NCBI GenBank assembly: GCA_037952775.1
Contig: JBANAY010000003.1
Location: forward strand, 36,704,001-36,768,000
Length of the DNA: 64,000 nucleotides
Direction of reading: 5' to 3'
DNA from: Clonostachys chloroleuca
Taxonomy: Eukaryota; Ascomycota; Sordariomycetes; Hypocreales; Bionectriaceae
Under the pieces are notes generated by a model. It ran no database searches and had not been told where the DNA came from. It saw only the letters and a program-made list of their open reading frames with translations. Each line of letters begins with the position of its first letter. Within the stretch, counting starts at the first letter, position 1. This document shows, piece after piece, positions 1 through 10,944 of this stretch. The position numbers were made by a program, and so were the translations under genes.

Positions 1-1660
1 GACCAGGCGGATAAAGCGCCGATCATGGCTCAGGTGTATGCTCTTCGAACCCGGCTACGGGGTCGCGGAAGAAAGGATCTCGAGCCGCTACTTGGAAAGT
101 TCATCTCTCGTGCCAACGTACAGTGCGACCTGATCAGGCAGGATCTTGCGTTATGGCTACCAGATTCTATAGCAAATTCTGTGACGTTTTCAAAGAATTT
201 CAGTCTTGCTGATAGCACGACTACCATTCCCTTCCACTTGGTCCGAAAGTTTGCCCTAGATGTTCTGGACATAGTTTACGAGAAGAAGGTATGTTCTGCT
301 CCCTAGCTCCTGTCTTACAATCCTGAACTAATAGCCATTGTAGAATGACATGATAGTCGTCCCTCAGAAACTCCGCTCGCCGCAGATATTCATGCTCATT
401 GACAAGGCGCTGGTTGTCGACATGCCACCAATCAGCATCAGAGAACCATTCTACGCCAATCTGTTATTCCCCGAGGTGCCACTACCTTCTCAGCTGGCCA
501 ATGATCCCAGCAGAGCTCTCACTGCTACACTAAAGCACCAAATATCCTTTGACGACAACAATTCTGGCCACATCCAAAGTCTGGATGTAGCTGATGGACT
601 AGTCATCATGGCCAATATACATAACAGAACATTAATCAGCTATAACTTGAAGTCAGAGAAACAACAAGAGTACAAGGTCGGATCTCCCTTTGCCAAATTT
701 ACCCCGTGGAGGGTGGAACTGTGCCCCTGGAACTCTAGCTACGTGTTCATCACAGGCTGGTGGAAGGGCAAACCCAACGAGATGGTGACGTACAACCTGG
801 AGAATAACAGACGCCTGTCCGTCCGCCGCGCCATCTCCACCGCATGTGTGAAAACGAGCGAGGGCGGCGTGGCCGTCATGTACCAGCTCGTGAGCGGCAA
901 GGGCGGCCTAGAGGAGCAATCCAACATGATCAGGGAGCCGCACAAGGGACAGCCCGAAATGGCTGAACTCTCCGCCAACATACTGAGTGAGAACGAGTCT
1001 CAGATGTTGAAGCCGATGCAGGGCACCTGGTATGCGAAATTGGCCACCAATGGACAGGACATCGCAGTGGTAGAAGAGCATAACGGGTTCTTCCATCTCA
1101 TCATCTTCGACTCTAGTGCCTTATTAGCGAACAAAGACAGCGAGGATCCTCCGCTGGAGAAGAAGCGCGTCATTATCGGATCCGAGCTTCTCAGGGACCC
1201 TTCTTACAAATACAGCAAGCTTTACGCGGCAAGCGACTACGAAGGATATACGCTTGCCAGTATGGCTCTGAGCCTCGACAGCAACTACGCGGTGCTTGTC
1301 TGGTCGGTTCCCAAAGCCGATCTGCGCTACCACCATGCCACGGTGCAGATATGGATAGTGGATGTTGAGTCGGGGCGAGCGGACCACATAGCCGTGCCTG
1401 GATTGACTGACCCGGCAAATGTCTTCATCTCACGGGATTGTCGATATGCCGTGATACGAAATATCATTCCCTCGCTTGTGAGCAAGGAAAATGAAAAGCT
1501 AGTCCATATACTTGATCTAGAGACGAGGAAGCTGGCCGCAGTTGTGGGTGATAAGGACGAGCCCGTGGTTGCCTGCGGCTTTGGACCTAGTGCTAGGGAA
1601 GGCACTTATGCCTTGGCTCTAGCTTTCCAGACACGCGTGGATATTTATGAATTGAGGTAA
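1..1660 (+). CDS. Unrecognised protein, possible beta-propeller; 5' end may lie outside window
   Basis: Two exons, 1(or ATG at 25)-288 and 344-1660, joined across a 55-base intron (gtatgt...cattgtag). The frame continues open to base 1, so the true start may lie upstream and the gene is treated as 5' partial. From the ATG at 25 the product is about 526 residues. The first ~90 residues are helical and Leu-rich. From about residue 150 on there are alternating short beta-like segments with spaced Trp and Gly (for example a VFITGWW stretch), which resemble the blades of a WD/propeller-like fold, sometimes found behind F-boxes in fungi. I see no clear F-box in the visible part and no signal peptide or membrane segment. 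The ATG at 350 alone would give a 436-residue protein, but the splice keeps the upstream exon in frame. Function unknown. Confidence 0.6.
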
Positions 1661-1875
1661 TGATCCATGAGTTGACGATAGGAGTGGGGATGTGATCAAT
1701 ATATCGACAAAGCGAACTGTATCCTCACTATGGTCGGGTAATTCAAGCATTTCTATCCTTACGAATACATGAGTAATGAGGATTCGGAGTTGTCGATTAA
1801 ATTATGCATAAATATCTAGTTATACAAATTTGCTTAAAACACTTCGACCATTGCCGGTTCGAGAAGCTTATTTCT

Positions 1876-2952
1876 TTATCTAGGCTTCTCTATCCGTTTT
1901 GCTGTAAACGGAACCGACCTACCCATTACATCTCTCGTAATCTCTTGTAGCCAAATAGGAAGCCCTCGGATGATCGATAAAGATCCAAACCAGGATGGAC
2001 AAGTTACATGCCCTGCCCTACCGCTGAATATCTGCGATAGAATAGCTTTCGACACATCCGTCGACTCCACCGTAGGGGCAATCAGGCGAGAGTAATGATG
2101 GGATGTACTGCTCTTCGTCCAATCAGGCGTCACCTCCGTTACAAGAACCCCAGGAGACTTGTATATATGCTTAATCTCCTGCCGTAAGCCCTCGATGAAC
2201 GCCGTCGTCGCGGCCTCAGAAGACGCATAAGGGATAAGATTGGGCAGCGCCACGTAAGAAGCGCCGCTCGACCGCGTGACAATGTGGCCCTTGTTATTCC
2301 TCAACATGGCGGGGAGGAACTCCTTGGTCGTATTCCACAGCGACAGCACATTGATCTCGTAGACGTGCCGCACAAACTCAGGACGTGTGTCCAGGAGACT
2401 GCAGTAGCCCGCCACACCGGCGTTCTGGATGAGGATCGACGGGTGGCCGAGCGACAGCCTGATCTCGTCCGCCGCGCCCTTGACGGCTTCGGGGTTCCGC
2501 ACATCGCACCGCCACCACTTGATCTTCCTGTTCTCGGCCAGGTCCCGGGGCAGATCCTGCTCGTCGAGGATGACGACCGTGACGCCCCTGGCGACCAGAC
2601 CGAGGACGATCTCCCGCCCAATGCCGCCGCACCCGCCCGTGACGACGGCGATCTCCTTGCTCCAGTCCCCCCACTTATTCTTCATCGTCGGTAGCAGCGA
2701 CCAATTGTTATAGGCGGCGCGGCTGAGGGTGTTGTGGAACGATCTGGCGAGGCCGACGAGGAAGAGGATGCCGATCGCGGACTTGACGGTGCTGCGTCGC
2801 GTGACACCGCCATATCTGGTTATTAGTTCGAAGAGCCGCTCGACGTGCTCGCGCTGGCCGTACTTGATGAACCCGAGGCACGAGCCTGTGAGGAGGGGGT
2901 TGAGGAGGAGCGACTGCAGCCCGCTTAAGGGGGCCGTGATCGCGCTCGCCAT
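1876..2952 (-). CDS. Short-chain dehydrogenase/reductase with catalytic Lys replaced by Glu
   Basis: A single exon encodes 358 residues of the classical SDR family (Rossmann NAD(P)-dependent oxidoreductases), similar in layout to the retinol dehydrogenase/DHRS type with an N-terminal hydrophobic extension. Visible motifs are the nucleotide-binding TGGCGGIG at about residues 105-112, the NAG motif in ILIQNAGVAGY, and the active-site serine in TRSSGASY. The YxxxK motif reads Y-A-S-S-E: the codon is GAG where the family needs AAG. The remaining sequence aligns well with the family and the frame is open throughout, so this is one substitution in an otherwise normal gene. The product may be a pseudoenzyme, or the base may be a sequence error. 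A weakly hydrophobic stretch near residues 60-75 could associate with membranes. Its substrate cannot be read from sequence. Confidence 0.85.
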   Translation of the reverse strand: MASAITAPLSGLQSLLLNPLLTGSCLGFIKYGQREHVERLFELITRYGGVTRRSTVKSAIGILFLVGLARSFHNTLSRAAYNNWSLLPTMKNKWGDWSKEIAVVTGGCGGIGREIVLGLVARGVTVVILDEQDLPRDLAENRKIKWWRCDVRNPEAVKGAADEIRLSLGHPSILIQNAGVAGYCSLLDTRPEFVRHVYEINVLSLWNTTKEFLPAMLRNNKGHIVTRSSGASYVALPNLIPYASSEAATTAFIEGLRQEIKHIYKSPGVLVTEVTPDWTKSSTSHHYSRLIAPTVESTDVSKAILSQIFSGRAGHVTCPSWFGSLSIIRGLPIWLQEITRDVMGRSVPFTAKRIEKPR

Positions 2953-3772
2953 GGTCTCGATCGTCGTGTCTTATTGGAGGGGCGGCTCGCTTGGTGCCAG
3001 GGTCTGACGATCTTCTGGCAAAGCCAATCTTCGATAGGATGGAAGGGTTCAGAAGGCGCGCCAACAGGCGGTGGGAGGGGGAGCTCGAGGCAGCACGTGT
3101 GGCGGTGGCCTCATGATTGAAGCGATCCATGGATGTGAGACCACTTGGGCCAGCCCCAGATGCACAACAACGCACAGCCCGATGTTGCGTCATATCGGGA
3201 CAGGCATGCTTATAATATGGTGCGAGAATAATTAAAATGGCCCTTTATGTCGACGCATTGGGTGGATGTTCATGCATATTTGCTGCCATTTGTCGACTAG
3301 CTTTCCCCGTTGGGAATACAGCAGGGATGAGGGCCTCTGTGCAGGCAATTTTTGGAGCCTGAGTGCAGGCAGTTTATGCATTTTGGTGTTTGCGATTTCT
3401 GTTATGCCTTATGCCAGGTGCACTATTTGTTCTCCATGCTGCCAAATACAGCCTACCCTACACTTCTCCTTCATCTTAATGCATGAGGACCAACCACACT
3501 GCCACAGATGAATTTGTAAAGGAGAGAATCAAGACTAACTACATATAACAAATTTCGACAAATACGAACACTTCATTTTACTAGTCGACTTGGTGTGCCA
3601 ATACACAGGTCAAATGTTGGGAAGATGTGTTCACCGCAGAGCTAGACACCATAATGTTAATGACGACACTGAATGAAATGGTTCGCGCCAAAACATCGCC
3701 CACCTTTCACTTCTGCAACAACCTACCGTGGTTCTCCTTCAACGCTGCTGCCTCCAACGATATTTCCCGCGA
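2953..3772. other. Intergenic, 820 bases
   Basis: This is the divergent promoter region between the dehydrogenase (minus) and the DHH gene (plus). ORFs here are short and have no recognisable domains. No repeats were noted. Confidence 0.6.
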
Positions 3773-5166
3773 ATGATGAAACGATCTATACAAACATCCG
3801 GCCTTAGAACCAGTAAACAGGGCGCCAAGAAGCCTCGCACCACTGCTTCTTCACAAGTACCCGACTACCATCTCACTAAACAAAGTCGTGATGACAAGGG
3901 CCAGATAATATGGCCGGCCCCGGAGGAGAAGATGGAGGCGGCCAGAGCTTTCATCATCGAATGGTACGTGCAGTGAGACCTTCCCCTCATTCTACCGACC
4001 TGGCTAATCACCTTTCTCCAGTGCATTTGCCGCCAAGCCCACCCTCATCGTGCCCGACAAAGATGCCGATGGGCTTGCGTCCGGGGCCATCTTGCAGCGG
4101 ACATTGAAACTAATCGGCCTCGACGAATCTTTCATCTCAGTACATGTTCTCGACAAAGGCTGCTCTGTCCACGACGACACCTCCCGCGCCGCAATGGCCA
4201 GATTCGAGCCCGCCTTCATCTTCGTGTTGGACCAAGGGTCTCGTAGATCCCCTCCGCTTATCGACCAGCCTCATCGCGGCATTATCATCGATCATCACCA
4301 CGCAGAGGAAGACGACCATCCCGAAAATTCTCTGCTTGTGACGGCTTGCCATTGCCCCCCGTCGCAACAACCTCGCTGCTCACGTACCTCCTTTGCCGTG
4401 ACCTGCATGACGACGTCGAGGCGCAATGCGACTGGCTCTGCGCCATGGGGACTCACGGCGACTTGGGGAACACTTTCAAATGGGAGCCGCCGTTCCCAGA
4501 TATGTCTGCGACCCTTAAGAAGCACACGAAGAAGGCCATCAACGATGCTGTCTCACTCATCAATGCACCGCGGCGCACGAGCTCCTATAACGTCCCGGTA
4601 GCATGGAAAGCTCTGAGTGTCGCGACGTCACCCAAGGATCTGCTCTCAAATAAGGATTTATTAGCGGCGAGGGCAGAGGTCAACGCAGAGGTCGAGAGGT
4701 GCACTCATGCAGCCCCCAAGTTTTCCGCAGACGGCAGAGTCGCCGTGTTTCGCATCAGCTCCGGGGCACAAGTTCACCCAGTCATCGCGACACGCTGGGC
4801 AGGCCACTTGTCCTCCAAGAACCTGGAAGTTGTCTTGGTTGCAAATGAGGGCTATATCCCCGACAAGGTCAATTTCTCATGTCGAATCCCACGATGTGCG
4901 AGGTCCAGAGAACCCCCGTAAACATCATTGAAATTCTGCGTGATGTGGCCTCGCGGTCAGAAGATCCTACCTTGCGCGAGAGATTGGGGGAATCATTTGC
5001 TCGTGGCCATAAAGAAGCCAGCGGAGGGATTGTGCCAAAGGCAGAGTTTGAAGAGTTGATGAACATTATGGAGGTCGGGAAGAAGCCTGAACGATCAGCG
5101 AAGCAACAGTTGAAGAACACGAAAACACAGACAAACACGCTTTTGGGGTATTTAAAAAAGGCATAG
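3773..5166 (+). CDS. DHH-family phosphoesterase (RecJ-like), interrupted by two one-base shifts
   Basis: Exon 1 is 3773-3963; a 58-base intron (gtacgt...tctccag) ends at 4021; exon 2 starts at 4022. The product belongs to the DHH/DHHA1 phosphoesterases (RecJ exonuclease/nanoRNase-like, Mn-dependent). Motifs are DKDADGLASG (motif I), IIDHHHAEEDD (the DHH signature), GTHGDLG, and a C-terminal DHHA1-like stretch. The frame is lost twice. At 4355-4360 there is a run of six C where seven would keep the frame. At about 4912-4917 a run of five C precedes a TAA where six would read through. On both sides of each break the protein remains family-like. Both lesions are single-base losses in C homopolymers, which fits assembly error as well as pseudogenisation. 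The ATGs at 3773 and 3776 are tandem; the first is chosen. Confidence 0.8.
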
Positions 5167-5334
5167 GCGAAAGAAATGCATTTTCTTTTTTATATTTCCT
5201 CACATATGCTTCTAGTTCGTGACAGAAAGGCGAATGAGGAAGATGTTTTCAACGTGATATGTATTGAGTCATATATACATGTTATCTATAGGAGATATAT
5301 ACAATAGTCATAAGGAAATCGTGAAAGAATGCGT

Positions 5335-6099
5335 TTATGAGCACTTTGAGGCGGCCGACGTCCATCCAGTAAGGCGGTTAGCAACGTCAACCACGTAGCA
5401 CTTGTTAGAGATGAAGCCGTTATTCAGGTTCTTGTAGTCAACCGATCCACTGTTATACATGCGAGCAGCAGCATAGAGGGCCTGGCTCCCCGACGATCCA
5501 ATATAGGCCTTGGTCTTCGCGAAGGTCTGCTTAAGACCATCACCGGCACTAGTGCCAGCGCTTCCGTCTCGGATCATTAGAAGAACCTGCGCCTTGGAGC
5601 AGTTGCTAACACCAGCGCAAGTGCCCTTTCCGGCATGGGACTGCATGAGGCCCGGGTTGTTGTGGCCGCTCCCGGAGGGCGTGGTGGGGACGCGGACGCA
5701 GCCCTTGCTCTCCTGCATCACAATGGCGAGCAGGAAGCGCTTGTCGATGCCGACTTCGCCGGAGACGGTGACGAGGGAGCTCTTGATGTAGTCGATTTCC
5801 GTCTCGGAGTTGTCCTTGCCCCAGCCGTTCCAGCCGCAGGACTTGCGCATGAGGGGCACGTTGGCGTTCCACATTTGGTCCCAGGTACCCCAGAAGTCCA
5901 TGTTGGGCCAGCCGGCCTTGAAGTGGCTGCCGTCTCCCGTGTACATCTTGTATACGTCCTGGAAGGTGGCACGGGCATCAAGTTCGGAGACGGTCGTGTT
6001 TACATCATTCTCAATGATGTCAACCTCAGGAGTCTCAATGGGAAACCCAGCAGATAAGGCCGCAAAGAGGGCCGTGGTAATGAAAGACTGGAACAGCAT
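5335..6099 (-). CDS. Secreted lysozyme/SLT-like protein (paralogue A)
   Basis: A single exon encodes 254 residues. It starts with a signal peptide (MLFQSFITTALFAALSAG) and a short acidic propeptide. The mature part has a YKMYTGDGS start, a Trp-rich stretch, then a lysozyme-fold core: GIDKRFLLAIVMQES (the Glu sits where lytic transglycosylases have ES), CVRVPTT, and NNPGLMQSH, which resembles the N-P-x-G-L-M-Q motif of SLT domains. Later come ALYAAARMYNSG and a C-terminal RLTGW followed by a Cys. Six or more cysteines suggest disulphides. The role is probably cleavage of a wall glycan (peptidoglycan or chitin-like) outside the cell; the substrate is inferred. Paralogue B lies at 9669 in the opposite orientation. 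A TATAAAA box sits 170 bases upstream at 6268-6274. Confidence 0.8.
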   Translation of the reverse strand: MLFQSFITTALFAALSAGFPIETPEVDIIENDVNTTVSELDARATFQDVYKMYTGDGSHFKAGWPNMDFWGTWDQMWNANVPLMRKSCGWNGWGKDNSETEIDYIKSSLVTVSGEVGIDKRFLLAIVMQESKGCVRVPTTPSGSGHNNPGLMQSHAGKGTCAGVSNCSKAQVLLMIRDGSAGTSAGDGLKQTFAKTKAYIGSSGSQALYAAARMYNSGSVDYKNLNNGFISNKCYVVDVANRLTGWTSAASKCS

Positions 6100-6267
6100 C
6101 GTGAAAGAGTGTTGCTGTTAGTGGTGTGATGAGGTAAGTTGGGGTATGTTAATGAGAGTTAGAGTTGAGTATTTCCACTTAAGAGAGTGAGTGGTGGATG
6201 GAGTGAATGTTGAGTGAGCGAGTGCTTGTCTGTTGTAGCCATGATTTGAGGCGTGCGATCTCTGTTC

Positions 6268-6274
6268 TTTTATA
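6268..6274 (-). promoter_or_regulatory. TATA box of the lysozyme-like gene at 5335-6099
   Basis: TATAAAA on the minus strand about 170 bases upstream of the ATG at 6099. No experimental support. Confidence 0.45.
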
Positions 6275-9200
6275 CCAAGTCCATGAGGCACAAAACGAAA
6301 GATCATGCTGTGAGAGACTCGGCGTTTTTCACATTAGGACATAGGCATTGTTCGCCACGAAAATTGCGTGCATAGCAATATCTACCTTCCTAGAGCCGGC
6401 TATTAGGTGACCAGGCTCAATTTTGTGGGTAGTATCTCGCCAAAAGGGAGAATAGCCCGTTGCCTTGATGGTGTGTTATGTTCACTTCAAAGGTATACTT
6501 GCGTCCGGACGGGCTTGGCCGTCCCGCCTTGGGTCTAGATGTTGCGAACACCTTCCTAAATTGATCGGTTTTGGAGATGCCAAGTTCACGGCGATATCCA
6601 ATCTAGGAACCGGTATTGTTTCAACACTTCTCCTCACCTATATAAATGCTTTTCGGTACTTTGGCCCTGGCCCGGCAAGCTGCTGACACTAACAGGCGGA
6701 CAAATCGTGGCGAACTGTGTTAAAATGATATGGCGACAGTATTGGGAAACTATGAATCTAAATTTAGATCTCTATCTTTTGAAGCATCATTCGCAACATC
6801 TTCACCATCTCCAGTTATCTGGGGAAATAGCACCAATTCTCACATCAGACATTTGTAACTGGGTATCAATACTATTGGGTAAACTTGATGGTCTTGAGCA
6901 TCAGAAAGAGGAAAGTGGGAGGAACAGATGACCTGAAGTGCATTAGGACTTCCGTAAGTAGCAACGTTACAGAAGAATCCGCCGATGAGTGGTGGGTAGT
7001 GTAACCCCCATAGGAGGGTGAAGGACTACGATGTGATGCAGGGGTGGTCGGAACATGCCATTTGATTTGGAAGGGCTTCTGTTAGCATGCTTACATGGAG
7101 ATGGCAACAAAAGCATTTCTAATCCCGATAAATACAACAGATTTTCTCATTCTTCTGAAGAAACCAACACACTCAATTCAAGCTGAGGGCTTTTGGGGGC
7201 AGAAGGGCCACCCCTGTTGATTCGGTTGCCTCCGTAGGCAAGGATCAATTTGGTCGTTTAGCGCCTTGTGGCGTGTCCGCCGTCCGTAACTGCTTATACA
7301 GGCCTGCCATTGTCGGAATTACTACCACTTGCTTAATATAGACGTGCCACTCGGGCGAGGCCGCGGCGAAAAGGTGTTTCACACGTACTGCCCCGTATGG
7401 GTTGCTAGATAATCACTTTCATAGAAGTTAAATACAACCCAACTACCTTGGGTTAAATAAGAAAAACAAGATCTAGTGAAATGTTACGTTTACACGACGC
7501 AGTCGCCCGATATCGCCAGGTAGTCACGCAATAGCTGTAACAGGAGCACCACTATGGGGAAAACAGAGCATTATGTGAAGAAGATAATATCCCTTTAGCC
7601 TTCATCATGCGAGTCTCGTTTAAGATTTGATACTGGATATGAGTTAACGCTACCGAAGCGGTTTTCTAAGCAAGAGAGGTGGAGATGTTTCTGTCCTCAA
7701 TGACAAGAGGTTAAATTTCTTAGAATCACCACTCGATTACAAATACCCTATATACCGTATTGAGACGATCTTATAGATAGAGCTTATCTTCATCCCTCCA
7801 ATCTACCCCTCCCTGCGCCATTTAAGAGGCATGTACAATGACTCAAGCTCAAAGGACGAGAAAGGATGGAATCAGAAACGAGAGAGTCAATATGTTATGT
7901 TCCACGCTACCGTGTTCCGAATACACCAAACATCATTCAGCTCTCCCTGATCTGCGCGGATTTAGTTTCAGCATTTATTGGAATTTCTCTGCCAAAAGGG
8001 ATCTTGCTCACACTCATTAGCCAGGCTTGTTCGGCAATGGAATTCTCATGCCGCATTTCGACGCTACGCTAAAGCCTGATCCGGGCTACAATTAGAATGT
8101 GCTGAACTTTTCTTTAATTTCTCTTCCTTAGATGTTCTTGTCGAAATTATCTTTCGAAATCGGCTAGAGAGCACGATGCGCAGGAAAGCCTGGAGGAAGG
8201 CAGCCGGATCATCTTCATTTCTCAGTAGGTTCAAATGACCTGCAAACTACTACGTTATCAATAAGCTTTTGTGTACAATAACTAACGAGGTGGTTTTGGG
8301 TGACGTGGGTGGGTAGTGTTCAGAGAACAGTTTATTTGGCGACCATTTGGCCTCTGTGCGCGTGAGAAGTCCCGTGAAATTAGAAATTATCGTATTGATA
8401 CCTGCGCATTCTGCTCGGTTTGATTTCGTAGGGGAGGTCTTTGAGTTCGTCGCAACTGCCAAAAGAACCATTCATTACACCTTGTTTTGTTTTTGCTTGC
8501 ACCCTCTTTTTTTATCAAAGAGAATCGCCAGGTCTCTCAAATAAACCCAAGACATTGCCCAATTTTTAATTCCAAATAGTAAGAGCAGATATAAAGATCC
8601 GACTCATTTGTTGACATTACCATAGGGTAGTAAATCTGGCAGATGCTGTGGTATATATACCAGGCTTCGGCCTGTGAAAGAAGAGGAATTGGCCGACACT
8701 AGCTTGAATTCGCCACATTTCAGTTACAGCCGTCCCCTTTTTCCGCAATTTACATGCCACAATAGAAAATGGCGGTATTATGACTGGAAGTAAAATCAGA
8801 GCGAGGTAAAGCTTTTTACCTTCCTGAACTACGACAGGACTATCAAAACAAGGGAGCCTATTGGTTGCAAAGCCGAGCTGCGGGAAATTTCTCGCATCGA
8901 TGGGTCATGACCGGGTCTGGCCCCGGCCCTCAGGTTGATGGGTTCAGCTGCTTACATATGTGTCTGATCGATCAGCCGTAATCCAGGCTACTGTTTCACA
9001 GGGGTTGCTCTCGGAAGGTCGAGCCCGCAAATAGCATCAGCCTCGGATGGGCAAGGGTTGATATTCTCTGGGGCCAACGCCACCGACTGAGAATTCGTCC
9101 AGCGCGTCCACGAGCTAAGTCTGAGCTTCAAGCGCCGCCCCGAGCGCGAAGTAAGAGCACAGACTTGATCGTCAGCCACGGAAAAGTGTGGATAATGTTG

Positions 9201-9668
9201 ATTAGGGGCAAAGGCGCGGAGAGCTCGGCATCTGGCGGAAAAGCTAACTCAACGCGCTCTCCTGGACATAGTGAATAAGCTTGAATTTTAGACTGCGGAT
9301 GAAAGGCCGTACCAGACGATGGCTCGCCCTACACTCGTGTTTGTATCATGATTGTGGGGCGGGAGGAAATACCAAGAATTAATTTCGGTTTCCAGTCAAT
9401 CAGCACAGATGGGCAGCCTCGCCTAACTCCTCCCGAGTTTACGGCCATTCCATCGTTGTTTCGTGCTAGCAGGGTGTCGATCCTTAACCCCCTATGATCC
9501 GAACATGGACGATTGATCCTTGTTACTGAATCGAAAACACAGGAACACATATAAGTCCAAGTGATCTACGGCCCCCATTCAAGATCTCGCATCATTCACT
9601 AGCTCGCTAGCTTGGTCGTTCTTTGCCGGTTTTGTCTCAACCGAATCACGTTCATTTCCACCGCAATC
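6275..9668. other. Intergenic, about 3.4 kb between the two lysozyme-like paralogues
   Basis: There are only short ORFs (under about 75 residues) with no domain resemblance and many stops in all frames. I found no terminal repeats, no transposase motif and no RNA gene that I could support. It is probably non-coding DNA between two genes transcribed outward. Confidence 0.5.
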
Positions 9669-10523
9669 ATGGTCGCTACAGCTCCGTTCGTGCTCGCTGC
9701 CGCCGGCCTCCTTGGCCTTGTTCAAGCTGCTCCTCTTGAGAGCTCAGTCGACGCCCCTTTAGCCCCCCGTGCTGTTGCCTACAAGACCTACAAGGGTGAT
9801 GGAACTACCGCCCAGGGTTGGCCATCAACCTCCCAGTGGGCGAGCTTTGACACCATGTAAGCCGTCTCGATCATTCAGAGCGAAATCAAGCTAACATGGT
9901 TCCTCTAGCTGGAACGCTCACGTCGCTTACACGAACGGTGCTTGCAAATATCTCGGAGTTGGCGCCAATTCCGCCGCTGAGAATAACGCCATGAAGGCTG
10001 CTATCAAGCAAGTCGGAACCGACTCTGGTCTCGATGCACGATTCATTCTCGCTGCCGTCTTCCAGGAGTCTTCTGGTTGTGTCCGTGTCAAGACGAGCTA
10101 CTCAACCAACGAAGGATACCGCAACCCTGGCCTCCTCCAATGCTTCAACGGAAAGCACACCTGCAACGATCCCAAGGCTGGAGTTAGCCTCCGAACCCCA
10201 TGCCCCGACGATCAGATCAAGGGTAAGTCTTGCGCAAGATCCCCGCATGAGCATGAATTAATCTGAACAAAACCAGGCATGATCACTGATGGTGTCGGTC
10301 TTACCACCTCCGATGGTCTCAGCAAACTGTCGCCCGCAGCAAGGCCACGGATGTCAGCAAGTACTACAAGGGTGCTCTCCTCTACAACTCTGGCGTCATG
10401 CCTGAATCCGGGAACCTAGGAAAGGGCCGCTCCAACCCTTGCTACTCGAGCGATATCGCCAACCGCTTGATGGGTTGGTCTGCGGACTCGTCACCTTGCA
10501 ACAGGAATACTGTGGGAAACTAG
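9669..10523 (+). CDS. Secreted lysozyme/SLT-like protein (paralogue B), frameshifted in exon 3
   Basis: Exons are 9669-9856, 9909-10222 and 10277-10523, with introns of 52 and 54 bases (gtaagc...ctag; gtaagt...ccag). The signal peptide is MVATAPFVLAAAGLLGLVQA. The core matches paralogue A segment by segment: YKTYKGDG, GLDARFILAAVFQES with the putative catalytic Glu, CVRVKTSY, NPGLLQC, and near the end LLYNSG, DIANRLMGW and a terminal Cys. At 10324-10326 three A are present where four would keep the frame; as written, translation stops at 10417-10419. In the restored phase homology runs to a TAG at 10521-10523. The lesion is a single base in an A run, so it may be an error or a real inactivation. 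Unlike paralogue A this copy has introns, so the pair is an old duplication or one copy was retroprocessed. Confidence 0.75.
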
Positions 10524-10711
10524 AGGAGGAGGTTGTTACGAACGGCACTGTCACGAATGATACGGCGGCAAACGGCACTGTCACAGAGAACACTCCCCTT
10601 GATGAAAGTGTAAATAAAAATGGAGGCCGGGTTTCGGTATCAACACCTGGTGGCCTTACAGTATATATATCTCTTTGCACCATCATTCTACTGCTCGAAA
10701 TGTTCAGCTAG
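10524..10711 (+). other. Possible lost C-terminal tail: N-glycosylation repeats and hydrophobic end
   Basis: Just past the TAG of paralogue B, another frame is open from before 10439 to 10711. It encodes Glu-rich sequence, then three N-x-T sequons within two near-repeats (AACGGCACTGTCAC at 10541-10554 and 10571-10584, 30 bases apart), then a C-terminal hydrophobic stretch (YISLCTIILLLEMF). This is the layout of a GPI-anchor signal or membrane tail. It joins paralogue B only if a second single base is missing near 10518. It could be chance, because the opposite strand is open too. Confidence 0.3.
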
Positions 10712-10944
10712 TGATCCTTTTATAAAATCAAAAACTACTGAATATGGATCCATGACATTCTGCCACTTCCTTCACAATGGATGAGACTCACTTGACTAAC
10801 CGACGTAGCTGGTTTTTTTCATGATTCACGACTATCAAGTTTCGATATGGCATCCGCACTCGTAGACAAGGGCTGGCACGACTTTCTGAGATTAAATATC
10901 ATTCAAGGACAGGAAGGAAATCAAAATAACAATGCTATACTATA

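Noticed and set aside
3266..3511. 81-residue Cys-containing ORF that might be secreted
   Set aside because: No signal peptide and no regular Cys pattern; lies in a divergent promoter region.
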